Assembly (NCBI RefSeq): GCF_900182815.1
Contig: NZ_FXUA01000003.1
Span: 62,001 to 126,000, forward strand
Reading direction: 5' to 3'
DNA: 64,000 nt
Source: Algoriphagus winogradskyi
GTDB lineage: Bacteria; Bacteroidota; Bacteroidia; Cytophagales; Cyclobacteriaceae
Below the pieces are notes generated by a model, which saw only the letters and a list, made by a program, of their open reading frames with translations, made no database searches and was not told where the DNA came from. A program made the translations under genes and the position numbers. The number at the start of each line of letters is the position of its first letter. The stretch's first letter is position 1. This document shows positions 8,463 through 17,932 of the stretch, one piece after another.

Positions 8463-9674
8463 CTACTTAGCTTTTGAATTGGCATGGTAATCATCGACCA
8501 CTTGCTGATAATAGGAAATAAATTGAGGGACAATTTTTTTATCGGAAAAGCTTTCAATCACCTGCTGGACGGCATTTTTTGATATTCTGCTTTTTTCCGG
8601 AAGGGGTAAATTCAGCACTTTTTCTATCAGGTGGGACAGGGTAACAGCATCTTTAGGTTGGATTAAAAATCCAGTTTCCTGATCATCGATTAATTCACTC
8701 ATTCCCCCTTCAGCACTGCCAATTACCAATGCGCCGGAGAACATAGCCTCTAAAGTAACCAAACCTAAGGCTTCCCAATGGGAAGGAAAAACAGCAATGC
8801 TATGTGACTCATAGATGGTGTTTAATTCTTTTTTTGTGATATGCCCCAAGAATTCACACCATTTCTCGTCTTTTAATTCCTGCTGGAGATTTTTGCCATA
8901 GCCACCCAATTTACCTGCAATGGTCAAGGTGAGATCAATGCCCTTACTTTTAAGGATCTTGCAGGCTTCCACCAGTTCTCCTACACCTTTTTCATACGAA
9001 ACAGTCCCAACGAAAAGGATCTTGGTCGAAGCCAAGGACTCTTCTGTGCGCTGAAATTGCCACTTTTTGAGATTGATAGGATTGTAGAGTACGTTGATTT
9101 TATCGGCTGGAATATTGAAATATTTGGATGTCCAATCTTTCAGGCTATATGAGCATGAGGTAAGATAATCTGCGCTTGACAACACCCTCTTTTCAAAATA
9201 GCCTGTGAAAAAATTAGGTATAAGTTTCGGCCTAAATTTAAAGACACCACCATTATTCCGATCGAGCAAACTAGATGTTTGTAATCTATAAACAACGGGA
9301 AAATCAAAGTTTTTGAAAAAGACAGACTCAGCTCCAAATTCAGATACTTCCAGTACATCTACGTTTTTCAGCTTTAGGACTTCACGTAAAACTTTTAAGC
9401 GATAGGAGAAGAAGCGGAAGAAAATCCTGAACTTCTTCATGGTAATCATACCTGGTTCGACCTGCGGAATGATAAAGTCCCCACCCTCTAAATTTATTTT
9501 TGTGAAATTGCCTTCAACCTCAATTGAATTTGTTCTAGTATCATCTGAGGCAGTAATTAACGTCACTTGATGTCCATGATCCAATATCATAGAGATAAGA
9601 TCGTGAAGATAAGTAGCAATGCCTCCTCCCCTTTTGGAGTTATGATATTCCCTTGATACAAAAACTATATGCAT
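8463..9674 (-). CDS. GT4 family glycosyltransferase
   Basis: GT-B enzyme of 403 residues. The N-terminus HIVFVSREYHNSKRGGGIATYLHDL is the classical GT4 opening with the glycine-rich acceptor loop; ILFVGTVSYEKGVGELVEA and EALGLVTLEAMFSGALVIGS (E-x7-E) form the donor site, followed by EGGMSELI. It is 25 bp downstream of another GT4 gene and is followed by the repeat copy at 8195. It probably adds one residue of the repeat unit; which one cannot be told. Confidence 0.9.
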   Translation of the reverse strand: MHIVFVSREYHNSKRGGGIATYLHDLISMILDHGHQVTLITASDDTRTNSIEVEGNFTKINLEGGDFIIPQVEPGMITMKKFRIFFRFFSYRLKVLREVLKLKNVDVLEVSEFGAESVFFKNFDFPVVYRLQTSSLLDRNNGGVFKFRPKLIPNFFTGYFEKRVLSSADYLTSCSYSLKDWTSKYFNIPADKINVLYNPINLKKWQFQRTEESLASTKILFVGTVSYEKGVGELVEACKILKSKGIDLTLTIAGKLGGYGKNLQQELKDEKWCEFLGHITKKELNTIYESHSIAVFPSHWEALGLVTLEAMFSGALVIGSAEGGMSELIDDQETGFLIQPKDAVTLSHLIEKVLNLPLPEKSRISKNAVQQVIESFSDKKIVPQFISYYQQVVDDYHANSKAK

Positions 9675-9699
9675 GATTTATATACGTCGTTCTAAGATA

Positions 9700-10830
9700 T
9701 TACTTATGATTAAGAATACCAGATGCTATTCTATTTGCCACTTTTTTGGGTGAGTACTCTGCCTCAATTTCTATAGATACTTCTCCCATTTTCTGAAGAT
9801 TTTGAGAATGGAAAAAATCCAACATTTCGAGAATTGAACTCTGTTGGAGTACATCAAAGACTTTACCATTCACACCGTCTTTGACTAGTTCGGGGTAGCA
9901 GCCATTATAAATTGTAGTAGCTACGGGTAATCCGCACGCCATGGCTTCCGGAACAACCAAACTCCAATTATCTTCCAAAGTAGGCATGACAAATACATCA
10001 GCAGAGGAATAATACTCATGAATATGGTCATAGTCCACGTGTCCAAGAATCTTAATAGACTCTGTAGATGAGTACAACTCTTCTATTTGAGTTTTCAATT
10101 CCCCATCACCGATAAGTACCAAAGTATCATCCGGGTGGGTGCGAGCGTGGATGAGCCAAGCCTCACAGAGCTCCAGAATTCCTTTTCTATGGATGAATTG
10201 GCCTACAAATAAATAGTTTAATCCGGATGGCTTCACCTCTGAATTATTTTCTGCAAGATTATCGGTACGTTTAGCAAGGTTGGCGCTATCTGCAGACATA
10301 CAGCCTTCGATAATGGGTTTAGTACCTGCATTGATATCCGTTTTGAGGTAATTAGTGGTCAAGCTCCCATTTGCTAAATACCCATCAACAAATTTGCTGA
10401 CCAAGTTTCGGTATTTTTTCCTCCAGTAAGGGCAATTACGTTCGGTATGGTGAGTTCGTTCATAAGCAATCCATAAAGGGATGTTATTGGTTTTGGCATA
10501 AAAAGCCACTAAAGGTGTCCATTGAAAGAACCCTTCAGCTATCACTATATCCGGCTTAATTTCTTTGATTGCTTTCAGCAAACCACGCTGAATAGGGACT
10601 TGAACCCCTTGATTGGAGAATTCCCCAAGTTTACCAAAGTTCAGAAAACGCTCTCCTTCCATACCATGAGAATTTGGTCCCAGGGCCTTTTCGACTTTTC
10701 CAATAACCCTCTCCGGGATGCGGTTTTTAGAGTATAGCAGATGAAAATCACCTTTCAAGCGCTTATTCAACTCCTGATAAAGTGGGACTCTGTAATCTAA
10801 AAAGGAGGGATTAACCCAAAGTACTCTCAT
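9700..10830 (-). CDS. GT4 family glycosyltransferase
   Basis: GT-B transferase of 376 residues. It opens with MRVLWVNPSFLDYRVPLYQEL, an acceptor-domain start of the kind seen in GT4 enzymes without the GG loop. The donor domain shows YLFVGQFIHRKGILELCEAW, VLIGDGELKTQIEEL and MPTLEDNWSLVVPEAMACGLPVATT, where the paired glutamates are spaced by eight residues rather than seven. Its ATG overlaps the TAA of the upstream GT2 gene by one base. Confidence 0.88.
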   Translation of the reverse strand: MRVLWVNPSFLDYRVPLYQELNKRLKGDFHLLYSKNRIPERVIGKVEKALGPNSHGMEGERFLNFGKLGEFSNQGVQVPIQRGLLKAIKEIKPDIVIAEGFFQWTPLVAFYAKTNNIPLWIAYERTHHTERNCPYWRKKYRNLVSKFVDGYLANGSLTTNYLKTDINAGTKPIIEGCMSADSANLAKRTDNLAENNSEVKPSGLNYLFVGQFIHRKGILELCEAWLIHARTHPDDTLVLIGDGELKTQIEELYSSTESIKILGHVDYDHIHEYYSSADVFVMPTLEDNWSLVVPEAMACGLPVATTIYNGCYPELVKDGVNGKVFDVLQQSSILEMLDFFHSQNLQKMGEVSIEIEAEYSPKKVANRIASGILNHK

Positions 10831-11765
10831 TAACCTGATTGATAAATTTTAGAAATAAGCTTTTTGGAAATAGGAACAGGCAATATAGAAATACCTAGAA
10901 GTATGATCAATTTAAAACGTTCACCAGAATAGCTATAGGACTGGAGTAATTTTCTGCGTGCATGGGAGTTTTTTCCAACTTCAAGAAGTAATATACCTTT
11001 ATTTTTCAACCATCGACCAAGGTAAAGGCTATAGCCTACTTTGCCTGCTTGCAGTGCAAAAGGCAGCAGTTCAAGCATCTCCCTTCCTACAGGATCATTA
11101 TCAGTTTCGCGCAAGGTAGAGGCACCTTCATTAGCGCTATGGAAGATGTACTTACCCAAAGGTCGGGTGGAATAAGCTAATTGATGACGAAGCATCAATC
11201 GGGTCCAGGTAATCAGATCTTCTCCAGACTTTATCCCCACAGGGAATCCACCTACTTTAACCAGAGCTTCCTTATGAATAGCAATGGCCGAGGAATTAAT
11301 AGGTGGATGAGATGCTGCCGCTACCTGGAAGTAATTTTCTACTACTCCTTGGTTCTCTTTAAATTGGATATGATTGATGGTAGCCGTCTCAGTTTTACCT
11401 GAGAGGTAGAAAAAGGTATAGGAAGTAGCAAGAACTCTCTCTTTAGGAAAAAGCCTATTTAAATATCTGATTTCTTTTAAGAACTCCTCGTCCCATTGAT
11501 CGTCCGCATCCAAAAAAGTAACCCATTCATAAGATGCCTCTTCTACTCCTCTATTTCTTGCTGCAGAGACTCCCTGATTAGACTGGCATATCAAGCGAAT
11601 CAAAGGGTTGCTCAGCTGTCTCACCAACTCTCTGGAAGAATCCTGACTTCCATCATCGACCACTATCACTTCATCAGGCTTTTCGATCTGATTGAAAACA
11701 GAATTAAGTGTCTGCAATATTGTGTCCTCTTTATTGAATAAAGGGATAATCAAGGAGATCTTCAT
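10830..11765 (-). CDS. GT2 family glycosyltransferase
   Basis: GT-A-fold inverting transferase of 311 residues, the only GT2 in the locus. KISLIIPLFNKEDTILQTLNSV is the standard GT2 opening, VIVVDDGSQDSS gives the nucleotide-binding aspartates, and FLDADDQWDEEF carries the metal-binding DxD-type motif. A C-terminal hydrophobic stretch (ILLGISILPVPISKKLI) may associate it with the membrane. It starts 2 bp after the polymerase gene and overlaps the next gene by one base, so it is clearly in an operon. Confidence 0.92.
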   Translation of the reverse strand: MKISLIIPLFNKEDTILQTLNSVFNQIEKPDEVIVVDDGSQDSSRELVRQLSNPLIRLICQSNQGVSAARNRGVEEASYEWVTFLDADDQWDEEFLKEIRYLNRLFPKERVLATSYTFFYLSGKTETATINHIQFKENQGVVENYFQVAAASHPPINSSAIAIHKEALVKVGGFPVGIKSGEDLITWTRLMLRHQLAYSTRPLGKYIFHSANEGASTLRETDNDPVGREMLELLPFALQAGKVGYSLYLGRWLKNKGILLLEVGKNSHARRKLLQSYSYSGERFKLIILLGISILPVPISKKLISKIYQSG

Positions 11766-11767
11766 CG

Positions 11768-12991
11768 TTATAAATAAGCAAGCCCTCTTTTGCTTGCAGA
11801 ATAGGTAATACCAATCATTGCAAAGAAATAATTGGGAAAGAATATTGTGTATTTAAGAATATTATCTGAATACATGAAGAATAAAAACCCAACGAAGAGC
11901 GTGAGGGTAGAACCGATCAGCACCTTAAAAAGGGGAATAGTATCTTGAATATAGAACTTCATCAACTGAATAAAGGTAACAGCAAATCCAGCTAAAAGGC
12001 ATATTAAGCCAAGCCAACCGTAATTATACCGTACTGATAGGTAATCATTATGTGCTTCGGCTGAATCCTCTCCAGCCAATTCACTTAAAACAGCATTGTC
12101 CGATCTAGGACCGTTTCCAAAAATGGGATTTTTGGCTAAGCCAGGCTCCAATCCTAACTGCCAGGCTGTTCTTCCGTTTGTATTAAGCCCACTACTACTC
12201 TCATAATAGTTGATACTCAAGTCAGAAATCTCTCCTTTGCCATCGTAAAAGGTTTTCTTTTGAAAGGATTCAGAGCTAAAAACTATGGCAAACATGACCA
12301 AACCTAGGAGCGCATATGGGATTTTGGAAGAAATACTTTCATTAGAAAAGTGAATTACAAAAGAAGAAACAAATACCAAAATGGCCATTCGAGTTACAGA
12401 CAAAAATGGCATCAGGAATAAGATCAGGAATATTATCAAGTATTTTTTATCACCAAATACGTAATATACACCAAGGGAGACGGTGGCCATCACATACAGC
12501 AGCATAGGAGTAGAAGCCATGTGAGGAGAATATCCCGTAAGGACTTTATATACCACAAATAACAAAAACACAATAATTATCAGCCTTGCAAACTGCTGAA
12601 ACATCCAAAACAATTTAGGCCAGGAGTAAGTAAAGGAGGAAGCGACTATACCTATAATGATAGGAAGAACATATTGAATGGTTAGCTGTAATCCTATAAT
12701 TGAAAAATCAACGGATAGGGCTATAATCAGGTAAAGTATCCAGAAGATCCAATTTACAAGAGGGAACATTGGCCTATCACTCATGGAAAACAATAGGTAG
12801 ATAGAAACCAACAAGCAGATAATCCAAGAAATCCCAGTCCAGTTGAATCCGAAAAATAATCCTGGAAGTATAGGGATTATCGAAGTCAAATAAGGAAGAA
12901 AAGAACAGAAAAACAGTGTGTTAAATAACAGTTTAAAGTTCTTATCCGGGATTTCCGTCCTAATACTGAAAAAGGTTATTAACTGTTCCAT
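11768..12991 (-). CDS. wzy: O-antigen polymerase/ligase-family membrane protein, Wzy type (first copy)
   Basis: Multi-spanning inner-membrane protein of 407 residues with about 10-11 hydrophobic helices. A large polar loop contains NGRTAWQLGLEPGLAKNPIFGNGP and, near residues 313-318, AHNDYL, the loop motif typical of the Wzy/WaaL family. Known members join lipid-linked repeat units in the periplasm. The position among glycosyltransferases, with a Wzc-type kinase nearby, favours polymerase over lipid-A ligase. A second polymerase candidate lies at 33682. Confidence 0.85.
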   Translation of the reverse strand: MEQLITFFSIRTEIPDKNFKLLFNTLFFCSFLPYLTSIIPILPGLFFGFNWTGISWIICLLVSIYLLFSMSDRPMFPLVNWIFWILYLIIALSVDFSIIGLQLTIQYVLPIIIGIVASSFTYSWPKLFWMFQQFARLIIIVFLLFVVYKVLTGYSPHMASTPMLLYVMATVSLGVYYVFGDKKYLIIFLILFLMPFLSVTRMAILVFVSSFVIHFSNESISSKIPYALLGLVMFAIVFSSESFQKKTFYDGKGEISDLSINYYESSSGLNTNGRTAWQLGLEPGLAKNPIFGNGPRSDNAVLSELAGEDSAEAHNDYLSVRYNYGWLGLICLLAGFAVTFIQLMKFYIQDTIPLFKVLIGSTLTLFVGFLFFMYSDNILKYTIFFPNYFFAMIGITYSASKRGLAYL

Positions 12992-13062
12992 TCAGAGGAA
13001 AATAATATTGCTGAGTTGTAGCGTTTCAAATGAGGTTTAATAATGCGCAATTTAGAAGGAAA

Positions 13063-14214
13063 TCATGATGAATTAGACATTAAACTGTAAAGCTTCCCAA
13101 TACTTTTATGGTAATCCTCAAAATCAAAACGGCTTTTAATAGACTCCTTTGCTGCCCGGGCCAATTTCATTCTTAGGTCTGAATCCTGAATAAGGAGCAA
13201 CATATTTTCCATCAGAAGTTGGGAATTTCCCACGGGGAACAGCAAACCAGTTTCACCATGTGTGATCACTTCAGCCAGCCCAAAGGAATCTGATGCGATG
13301 ACTGGTTTTCCCACGTACATAGCTTCAGCAGCATATAAGCCAAAGGCTTCAAAGCGAGAGGGCACTACTACAATATCCAGGTTTGAAGTATTGGGTACTA
13401 CCTCAAGCGGAGGTAATTTCCCCAGGAATTGGACATCTTCAGTCAATGCTAACTCCTGCACTAGGTTCCGTAATCTATTTTCATCCTCTCCTTCCCCGTA
13501 TATAAGCAGCTCCATGTTTGCGCTAGACTCTTTACGAAGGAGGGAAAAGGCATGTATTAATACATCCACTCCTTTTACATAATTAAGCCTACAGACGGTT
13601 CCAATCCGAATTTTCTTGCTTGGGCTTGCTACGTGTAGCTGGGAAAGTTGAAAATCTATCTGTTCCGTATCCAGTGAATTGTAGATAGTGCAGTGTTTAG
13701 GTGCTTTAGTATAGGACTTTTTTAGAGAAAAAAGGTGACTATCACCAAACCAAGACTTCTCTGTGCTGAGGGATACAGAAAGAAAGGTAGTACAAGCAAA
13801 AGAGGCAACGTTCAATATTAAGCCTGAAAATCTACCGTGCGAAGCTGTTTTGGGTTGATGGACAGTGGCTAGCACTTTCTTTATTCTTGCTAATCTGGCT
13901 GAGACAATTGGTAGGGCCCCAGGTGCTACGTACTGCACATGAAATATATCGAAGTTGTATTCCCTTAGTTTGGATGCCAGTGATCGTATAAAAGAGAGTG
14001 CTCCTATAGCTCTATCCCATTTCAATAGTGTGACTGTGGCTCCGAGATTTTCGAATTGTATGACCATTAAAGGATCATACTCAAAGTAACAGATCACATT
14101 CACCTGATAATCATCCAGAATCAGGGACCTCACAAGGTTCAAGGTTTGGATCTCTGTGCCTCCCACTAATAAGCAGGGAATCCCTACACCTACATTTACT
14201 GCTTTATTGGACAA
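13063..14214 (-). CDS. GT4 family glycosyltransferase
   Basis: GT-B enzyme of 383 residues. VGGTEIQTLNLVRSLILDDYQVNVICYF is the acceptor-domain GG motif, IRIGTVCRLNYVKGVDVLIHAF and EAFGLYAAEAMYVGKPVIAS (E-x7-E) the donor domain. The start is a TTG at 14214, 11 nt inside the end of the upstream gene; there is no ATG before the conserved core, so the non-ATG start is likely real. About 70 bp separate its stop side from the polymerase gene. Confidence 0.88.
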   Translation of the reverse strand: MSNKAVNVGVGIPCLLVGGTEIQTLNLVRSLILDDYQVNVICYFEYDPLMVIQFENLGATVTLLKWDRAIGALSFIRSLASKLREYNFDIFHVQYVAPGALPIVSARLARIKKVLATVHQPKTASHGRFSGLILNVASFACTTFLSVSLSTEKSWFGDSHLFSLKKSYTKAPKHCTIYNSLDTEQIDFQLSQLHVASPSKKIRIGTVCRLNYVKGVDVLIHAFSLLRKESSANMELLIYGEGEDENRLRNLVQELALTEDVQFLGKLPPLEVVPNTSNLDIVVVPSRFEAFGLYAAEAMYVGKPVIASDSFGLAEVITHGETGLLFPVGNSQLLMENMLLLIQDSDLRMKLARAAKESIKSRFDFEDYHKSIGKLYSLMSNSS

Positions 14215-15448
14215 GGCTTTTCAATAAATCTGATAAAATAATTGTCTGATTTTTTCGGGTAAAGAATTCCGGATTAGAATCAACTTTCGTGGGCCAATTA
14301 CCTTTTCGATAAGCTTCCACAGCAGCGAGCAGATAAGCTTTCATTGCTTTGACAGAACTAATTGCAACGCCAAAGTGATGAGTCTCTATAAGTTCTTGCA
14401 ATTCTGCCCCATCCCCTGGAACGCAAACAATTGGTTTTTGCACCCCTGCATATTCGAAAAACTTGGTCGTTAAAACTCCTTCTCTTCCCTGATTAGTAAT
14501 AAGCAATAGGGCCTGGCTACTTTTCATAATTTCCACTACTTGGTCCATAGAAACCCGGGGAAAGAACTGAACAAATTTTTTATTTTCATCCGTAAGATAG
14601 CCCGATAATTTTCCTTGGTCCACGCCGTAAAAATTAATCTTGAGATCATTGCTGCCTAACTCCCCTTCTTCAGATAACTCAGAAAGTGCCTGAAACAAAA
14701 TAGCTGGGTTGTGATACCAATCATTCAAAATCCTTCCGAGATAAGAGATAGTGAAAGTTGAATCGAGGATATCTGTGGTTTCGGAGTGTGTAGGATTAAA
14801 AATTGCATCATCATATCCATTGTAGATGACTTCTGTTCTTTTACTCAACTTATCCTCTAAGATTTTTTTATGGAATTGAGAAACAGTGGTGATCAAATCT
14901 GCCTTTCTATTGGTAAAATGCCTCCTCCAAAGCATTCTGATGAGATGGACTTTTTCTTGAAGAGATCGTTTGTCAGCTTTTTCCTGTTCATAGATATCCC
15001 TGAAGTCAACTACAAATTTGCATGAGGCTTTGTGGGCAAGCATTTCACCAAGTGTAACTCCCCATTGGTCAGGAACAGAAGCCAGAATTATATCGAAATT
15101 TTGAGTTTTAATTAATTCCTCACCAATGGGAATTGCTAGATCTAGGAAGCCGGGAGGTGAGGAATACTCAGGGTAGAAAAAGTCTCGAAACGTTCCAGTC
15201 CAATTCCTTTTACCGATATATTCATGCTCCGATGGGTTAGTAATTCTAATAATTTTATCCTGAAGGGATGGAGGTAAATCGACCTGCATCCCAGAATCCA
15301 TCACAGGATCTTCTGTAGGGATCACTCTAGTGATCACCCAAACCTCCCAACCCAAGAGGGTAAGGTATTTTGCAAACATGGTGGTACGCACTCCTCCTAC
15401 AAATGCCTGAGGAGCGAAAGAGGGACTAATAATTAAAATCTTACCCAA
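14204..15448 (-). CDS. GT4-like glycosyltransferase
   Basis: GT-B-type protein of 414 residues. KILIISPSFAPQAFVGGVRTTMFAKYL is the N-terminal motif, FVVDFRDIYEQEKADKR a conserved mid-region DFRD motif of this subgroup, and GREGVLTTKFFEYAGVQKPIVCV the donor-binding part. The same layout is seen in the gene at 34832, suggesting related enzymes in the two halves of the locus. Start is TTG at 15448; no ATG is suitably placed. It lies 39 bp after the kinase gene. Confidence 0.85.
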   Translation of the reverse strand: MGKILIISPSFAPQAFVGGVRTTMFAKYLTLLGWEVWVITRVIPTEDPVMDSGMQVDLPPSLQDKIIRITNPSEHEYIGKRNWTGTFRDFFYPEYSSPPGFLDLAIPIGEELIKTQNFDIILASVPDQWGVTLGEMLAHKASCKFVVDFRDIYEQEKADKRSLQEKVHLIRMLWRRHFTNRKADLITTVSQFHKKILEDKLSKRTEVIYNGYDDAIFNPTHSETTDILDSTFTISYLGRILNDWYHNPAILFQALSELSEEGELGSNDLKINFYGVDQGKLSGYLTDENKKFVQFFPRVSMDQVVEIMKSSQALLLITNQGREGVLTTKFFEYAGVQKPIVCVPGDGAELQELIETHHFGVAISSVKAMKAYLLAAVEAYRKGNWPTKVDSNPEFFTRKNQTIILSDLLKSLVQ

Positions 15449-15487
15449 AACCGTGTTAACAATTCTAAATCAAGATGAGAAATGCTT

Positions 15488-17926
15488 TTACTTCTTCTTC
15501 CCAAGAAGACGGCCAAGTGTCCCTGGTTTATCATCCTGATAGTATCCATAATCCTTTCCATATCCATAGCCATAACCATAGCCATAGCCATAGCCATATC
15601 TATGATCCACCTGGAAGTCATTAAGGACAGTATAGATTTTCTTCAACTCTTCCTTCTCTCTAAGGCTTTCTACAACCTTGATGTTTGATTTTTCAGAGTA
15701 TTTATGTCTGAATACAAAAATATTAATGTCAGAATATTTAAAGAGTTCCTTAGTCTCAGACACCAAACCAACCGGAGGGCAATCCATCACTACTATATCA
15801 TAGGTCTCTTTAATTTCCACCATCATTTTGGCAAAAGAATCCTGAAGGATAAGTTCTGCTGGATTTGGAGGAACAGAACCGGAAAGCAGAATGTCCAAAT
15901 TCTCGAAATTGCTACTTTTAACAGCATCTCTCCAATCCATTTTCTTACTTAGCACTGTACTAATCCCCACTTTGTTTTCCATCCCAAAGTCATCGGCAAT
16001 TTTAGGTTTCCTTAAATCCAATCCCATTAGTAAGACTTTTTTACCTGACAGGGCATATACTGAAGCCATATTAATGGCGCAGAAAGTCTTTCCTTCACCT
16101 GATATGGAAGAAGTGAAGAGGATTACAATTTTACTCTTGTCAGGAATCAAGTAAGACATATCAGATCTAAGTGATCTGAAGGATTCCGTCACCCCAGATT
16201 TAGGGCTTTCCAATACAACCCGGGAATGATCTAGATTTCCTTTACCTATTATGCCGAGAAATGGAATGTCTAAGTGTTTTTCAAGGAAACGAGGATCATC
16301 TACCTTATTATTAAAATAAGATTTGATAGTTATAAATAAGAAAGGAATGCCTAAGCCCACAAACAAACCTATGATCAAGTTGATCGATTTTTTAGGGAAT
16401 ACTGGAGCCAAACTGGATCTTGCTGAATTCAGTATCGAATTTTTAGGGAAATTAGATGCTTTGGTGATCTCGGCTTCGTAAAGTTTTTCTTGTAGATAAA
16501 CGTAGATAGACTCATTTATCTCAAACTGTCGCTGGATACCAACCAACTTTCGTTCTGTGGCTGGAAGCTTATTGATCTCCCCGTTTATTCCATTGATACG
16601 GGAAGTAAGTTGAGCAATATTGGCTCTAATATTTGAGATTGCAGAATTCACATTCTCTGACAATACTTTTCTTGTGTTCTCGATTTTTAGATTTGCTTCT
16701 ACTATCGCGGGATTCTGGTCAGAGAAACTAGCTGTAAGTCTGGTCTTTTCTGATTGAAGTTGAATCAAATTGCCCACCAAAGTAGTAAGCAAGTTATTCT
16801 CCATATCAGCAATAGATGGAGCCATTAAAGCATCAAAATCTTCTCTATCGAGATACTCTTTCAATTGATTGTAATACCTAAGAGAAATTTCAGCCTTAGC
16901 ACGTTCATTTTCAAGTTCCAACAAGCTCTCATACACTCTTGAACCTTCCTCACTGAGGTTGAATATTTTGTTGTCTGTACGGTACTGCTGTAATCTATTT
17001 TCAAAAAAGGTAAGGGAATCAGTAATTCCACTAAGTTGATTTTGAATAAATAAGATGGTGGCATCTGATGCTCTGTTTTTTTCCGCCAGTTCTCTATCCA
17101 GATAGGCATCCATCAGATTATTCAGGTAGTTTTCTCCCCTCTTTCTAATACCTGAATGAAGCGATAAGGCTAAGATCGAAGACTGTTCGTCCACTAATTG
17201 AACAGACAAGTCATTTGCCATACCCAAAGCCAAGGATGGGGTATCAATAATTTTAAAGTAAATCTCTTCACCTGGCAATGCTCCTGCATTCTTAATCGTC
17301 ATTTTACTGAAATCATTGACAATTAAGGAATCAAAATAATATCCACGTTCGAACATGGTCATATTGCTCAAAGTGGTATTATAAAAGGGGTCATTAGGAT
17401 TGTAAACAGACATTCCATCTTCTGCGACTTCAAGCTGAAATTGCGTGTCATCTATCACAGTAAGCTTAAATAATCCACCTACAATTTGTGGGTGTTTCCA
17501 GTCTACTTCCAAAAGTACAGGAGTATTGCCATACACCTGGGTTTTCTGGAAGATCCCATCTCTATAATACGAAACATTAAAATTAAGGTCCTTCAAGGCT
17601 TCTTCTGCCAGGAAGAAAGACTTTAAAATCCAGACCTCATTTTGGGTATTCATTTTACTACTCCCAAGCCCCGCAGAGCTAAATAGGTCTGCAGTGATAT
17701 CAGGCTTTTCTTCGTTGAGAATTATGGTACCCCGAATCTGGTAAACAGGCATCGCGTACTTATTAAAAAGAAACGCAATAGCTACGCAAAGAATGACACT
17801 AAACAAAAACCATTTCCAGTATTTTGTATAGTTGATTATAATTGCCCTTAAATCAAATTCTTCATTAGACTTAGAAATTGAAAAAACAGGGTAATTAAAC
17901 TGATTATTCGACGGAGAAGTAGACAT
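15488..17926 (-). CDS. wzc: Wzc-type polysaccharide co-polymerase with cytoplasmic tyrosine kinase
   Basis: Inner-membrane protein of 812 residues that controls chain length and export by cycles of tyrosine autophosphorylation. It has a Wzz domain with a first membrane helix near residues 34-55, a long periplasmic coiled-coil/GNVR region, a second helix near 510-530, and a BY-kinase domain with Walker A SISGEGKT (ending about residue 614), A-prime GLDLRKPK (Asp about 637) and Walker B VVMDCPP (Asp about 715). The tail (about residues 777-796) carries ten tyrosines, seven in perfect YG dipeptides encoded by a 6-bp tandem repeat. It is 6 bp after the Wza gene, its usual partner. Confidence 0.95.
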   Translation of the reverse strand: MSTSPSNNQFNYPVFSISKSNEEFDLRAIIINYTKYWKWFLFSVILCVAIAFLFNKYAMPVYQIRGTIILNEEKPDITADLFSSAGLGSSKMNTQNEVWILKSFFLAEEALKDLNFNVSYYRDGIFQKTQVYGNTPVLLEVDWKHPQIVGGLFKLTVIDDTQFQLEVAEDGMSVYNPNDPFYNTTLSNMTMFERGYYFDSLIVNDFSKMTIKNAGALPGEEIYFKIIDTPSLALGMANDLSVQLVDEQSSILALSLHSGIRKRGENYLNNLMDAYLDRELAEKNRASDATILFIQNQLSGITDSLTFFENRLQQYRTDNKIFNLSEEGSRVYESLLELENERAKAEISLRYYNQLKEYLDREDFDALMAPSIADMENNLLTTLVGNLIQLQSEKTRLTASFSDQNPAIVEANLKIENTRKVLSENVNSAISNIRANIAQLTSRINGINGEINKLPATERKLVGIQRQFEINESIYVYLQEKLYEAEITKASNFPKNSILNSARSSLAPVFPKKSINLIIGLFVGLGIPFLFITIKSYFNNKVDDPRFLEKHLDIPFLGIIGKGNLDHSRVVLESPKSGVTESFRSLRSDMSYLIPDKSKIVILFTSSISGEGKTFCAINMASVYALSGKKVLLMGLDLRKPKIADDFGMENKVGISTVLSKKMDWRDAVKSSNFENLDILLSGSVPPNPAELILQDSFAKMMVEIKETYDIVVMDCPPVGLVSETKELFKYSDINIFVFRHKYSEKSNIKVVESLREKEELKKIYTVLNDFQVDHRYGYGYGYGYGYGYGKDYGYYQDDKPGTLGRLLGKKK
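15555..15603 (-). repeat. Hexanucleotide tandem repeat encoding the (Tyr-Gly) tail of the kinase
   Basis: Seven near-identical 6-bp units (TATGGC with GGT/GGA third-position variants on the coding strand) encode YG repeats. Because the unit is 6 bp, gain or loss of units changes the number of phosphorylatable tyrosines without shifting frame. Confidence 0.85.
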
Positions 17927-17932
17927 TAAGGA

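Noticed and set aside
15433..15621. ORFs in other frames and strands across the kinase tail
   Set aside because: Low-complexity Met-Ala or Ile-Ala products of the hexanucleotide repeat; they are shadows of the kinase gene.
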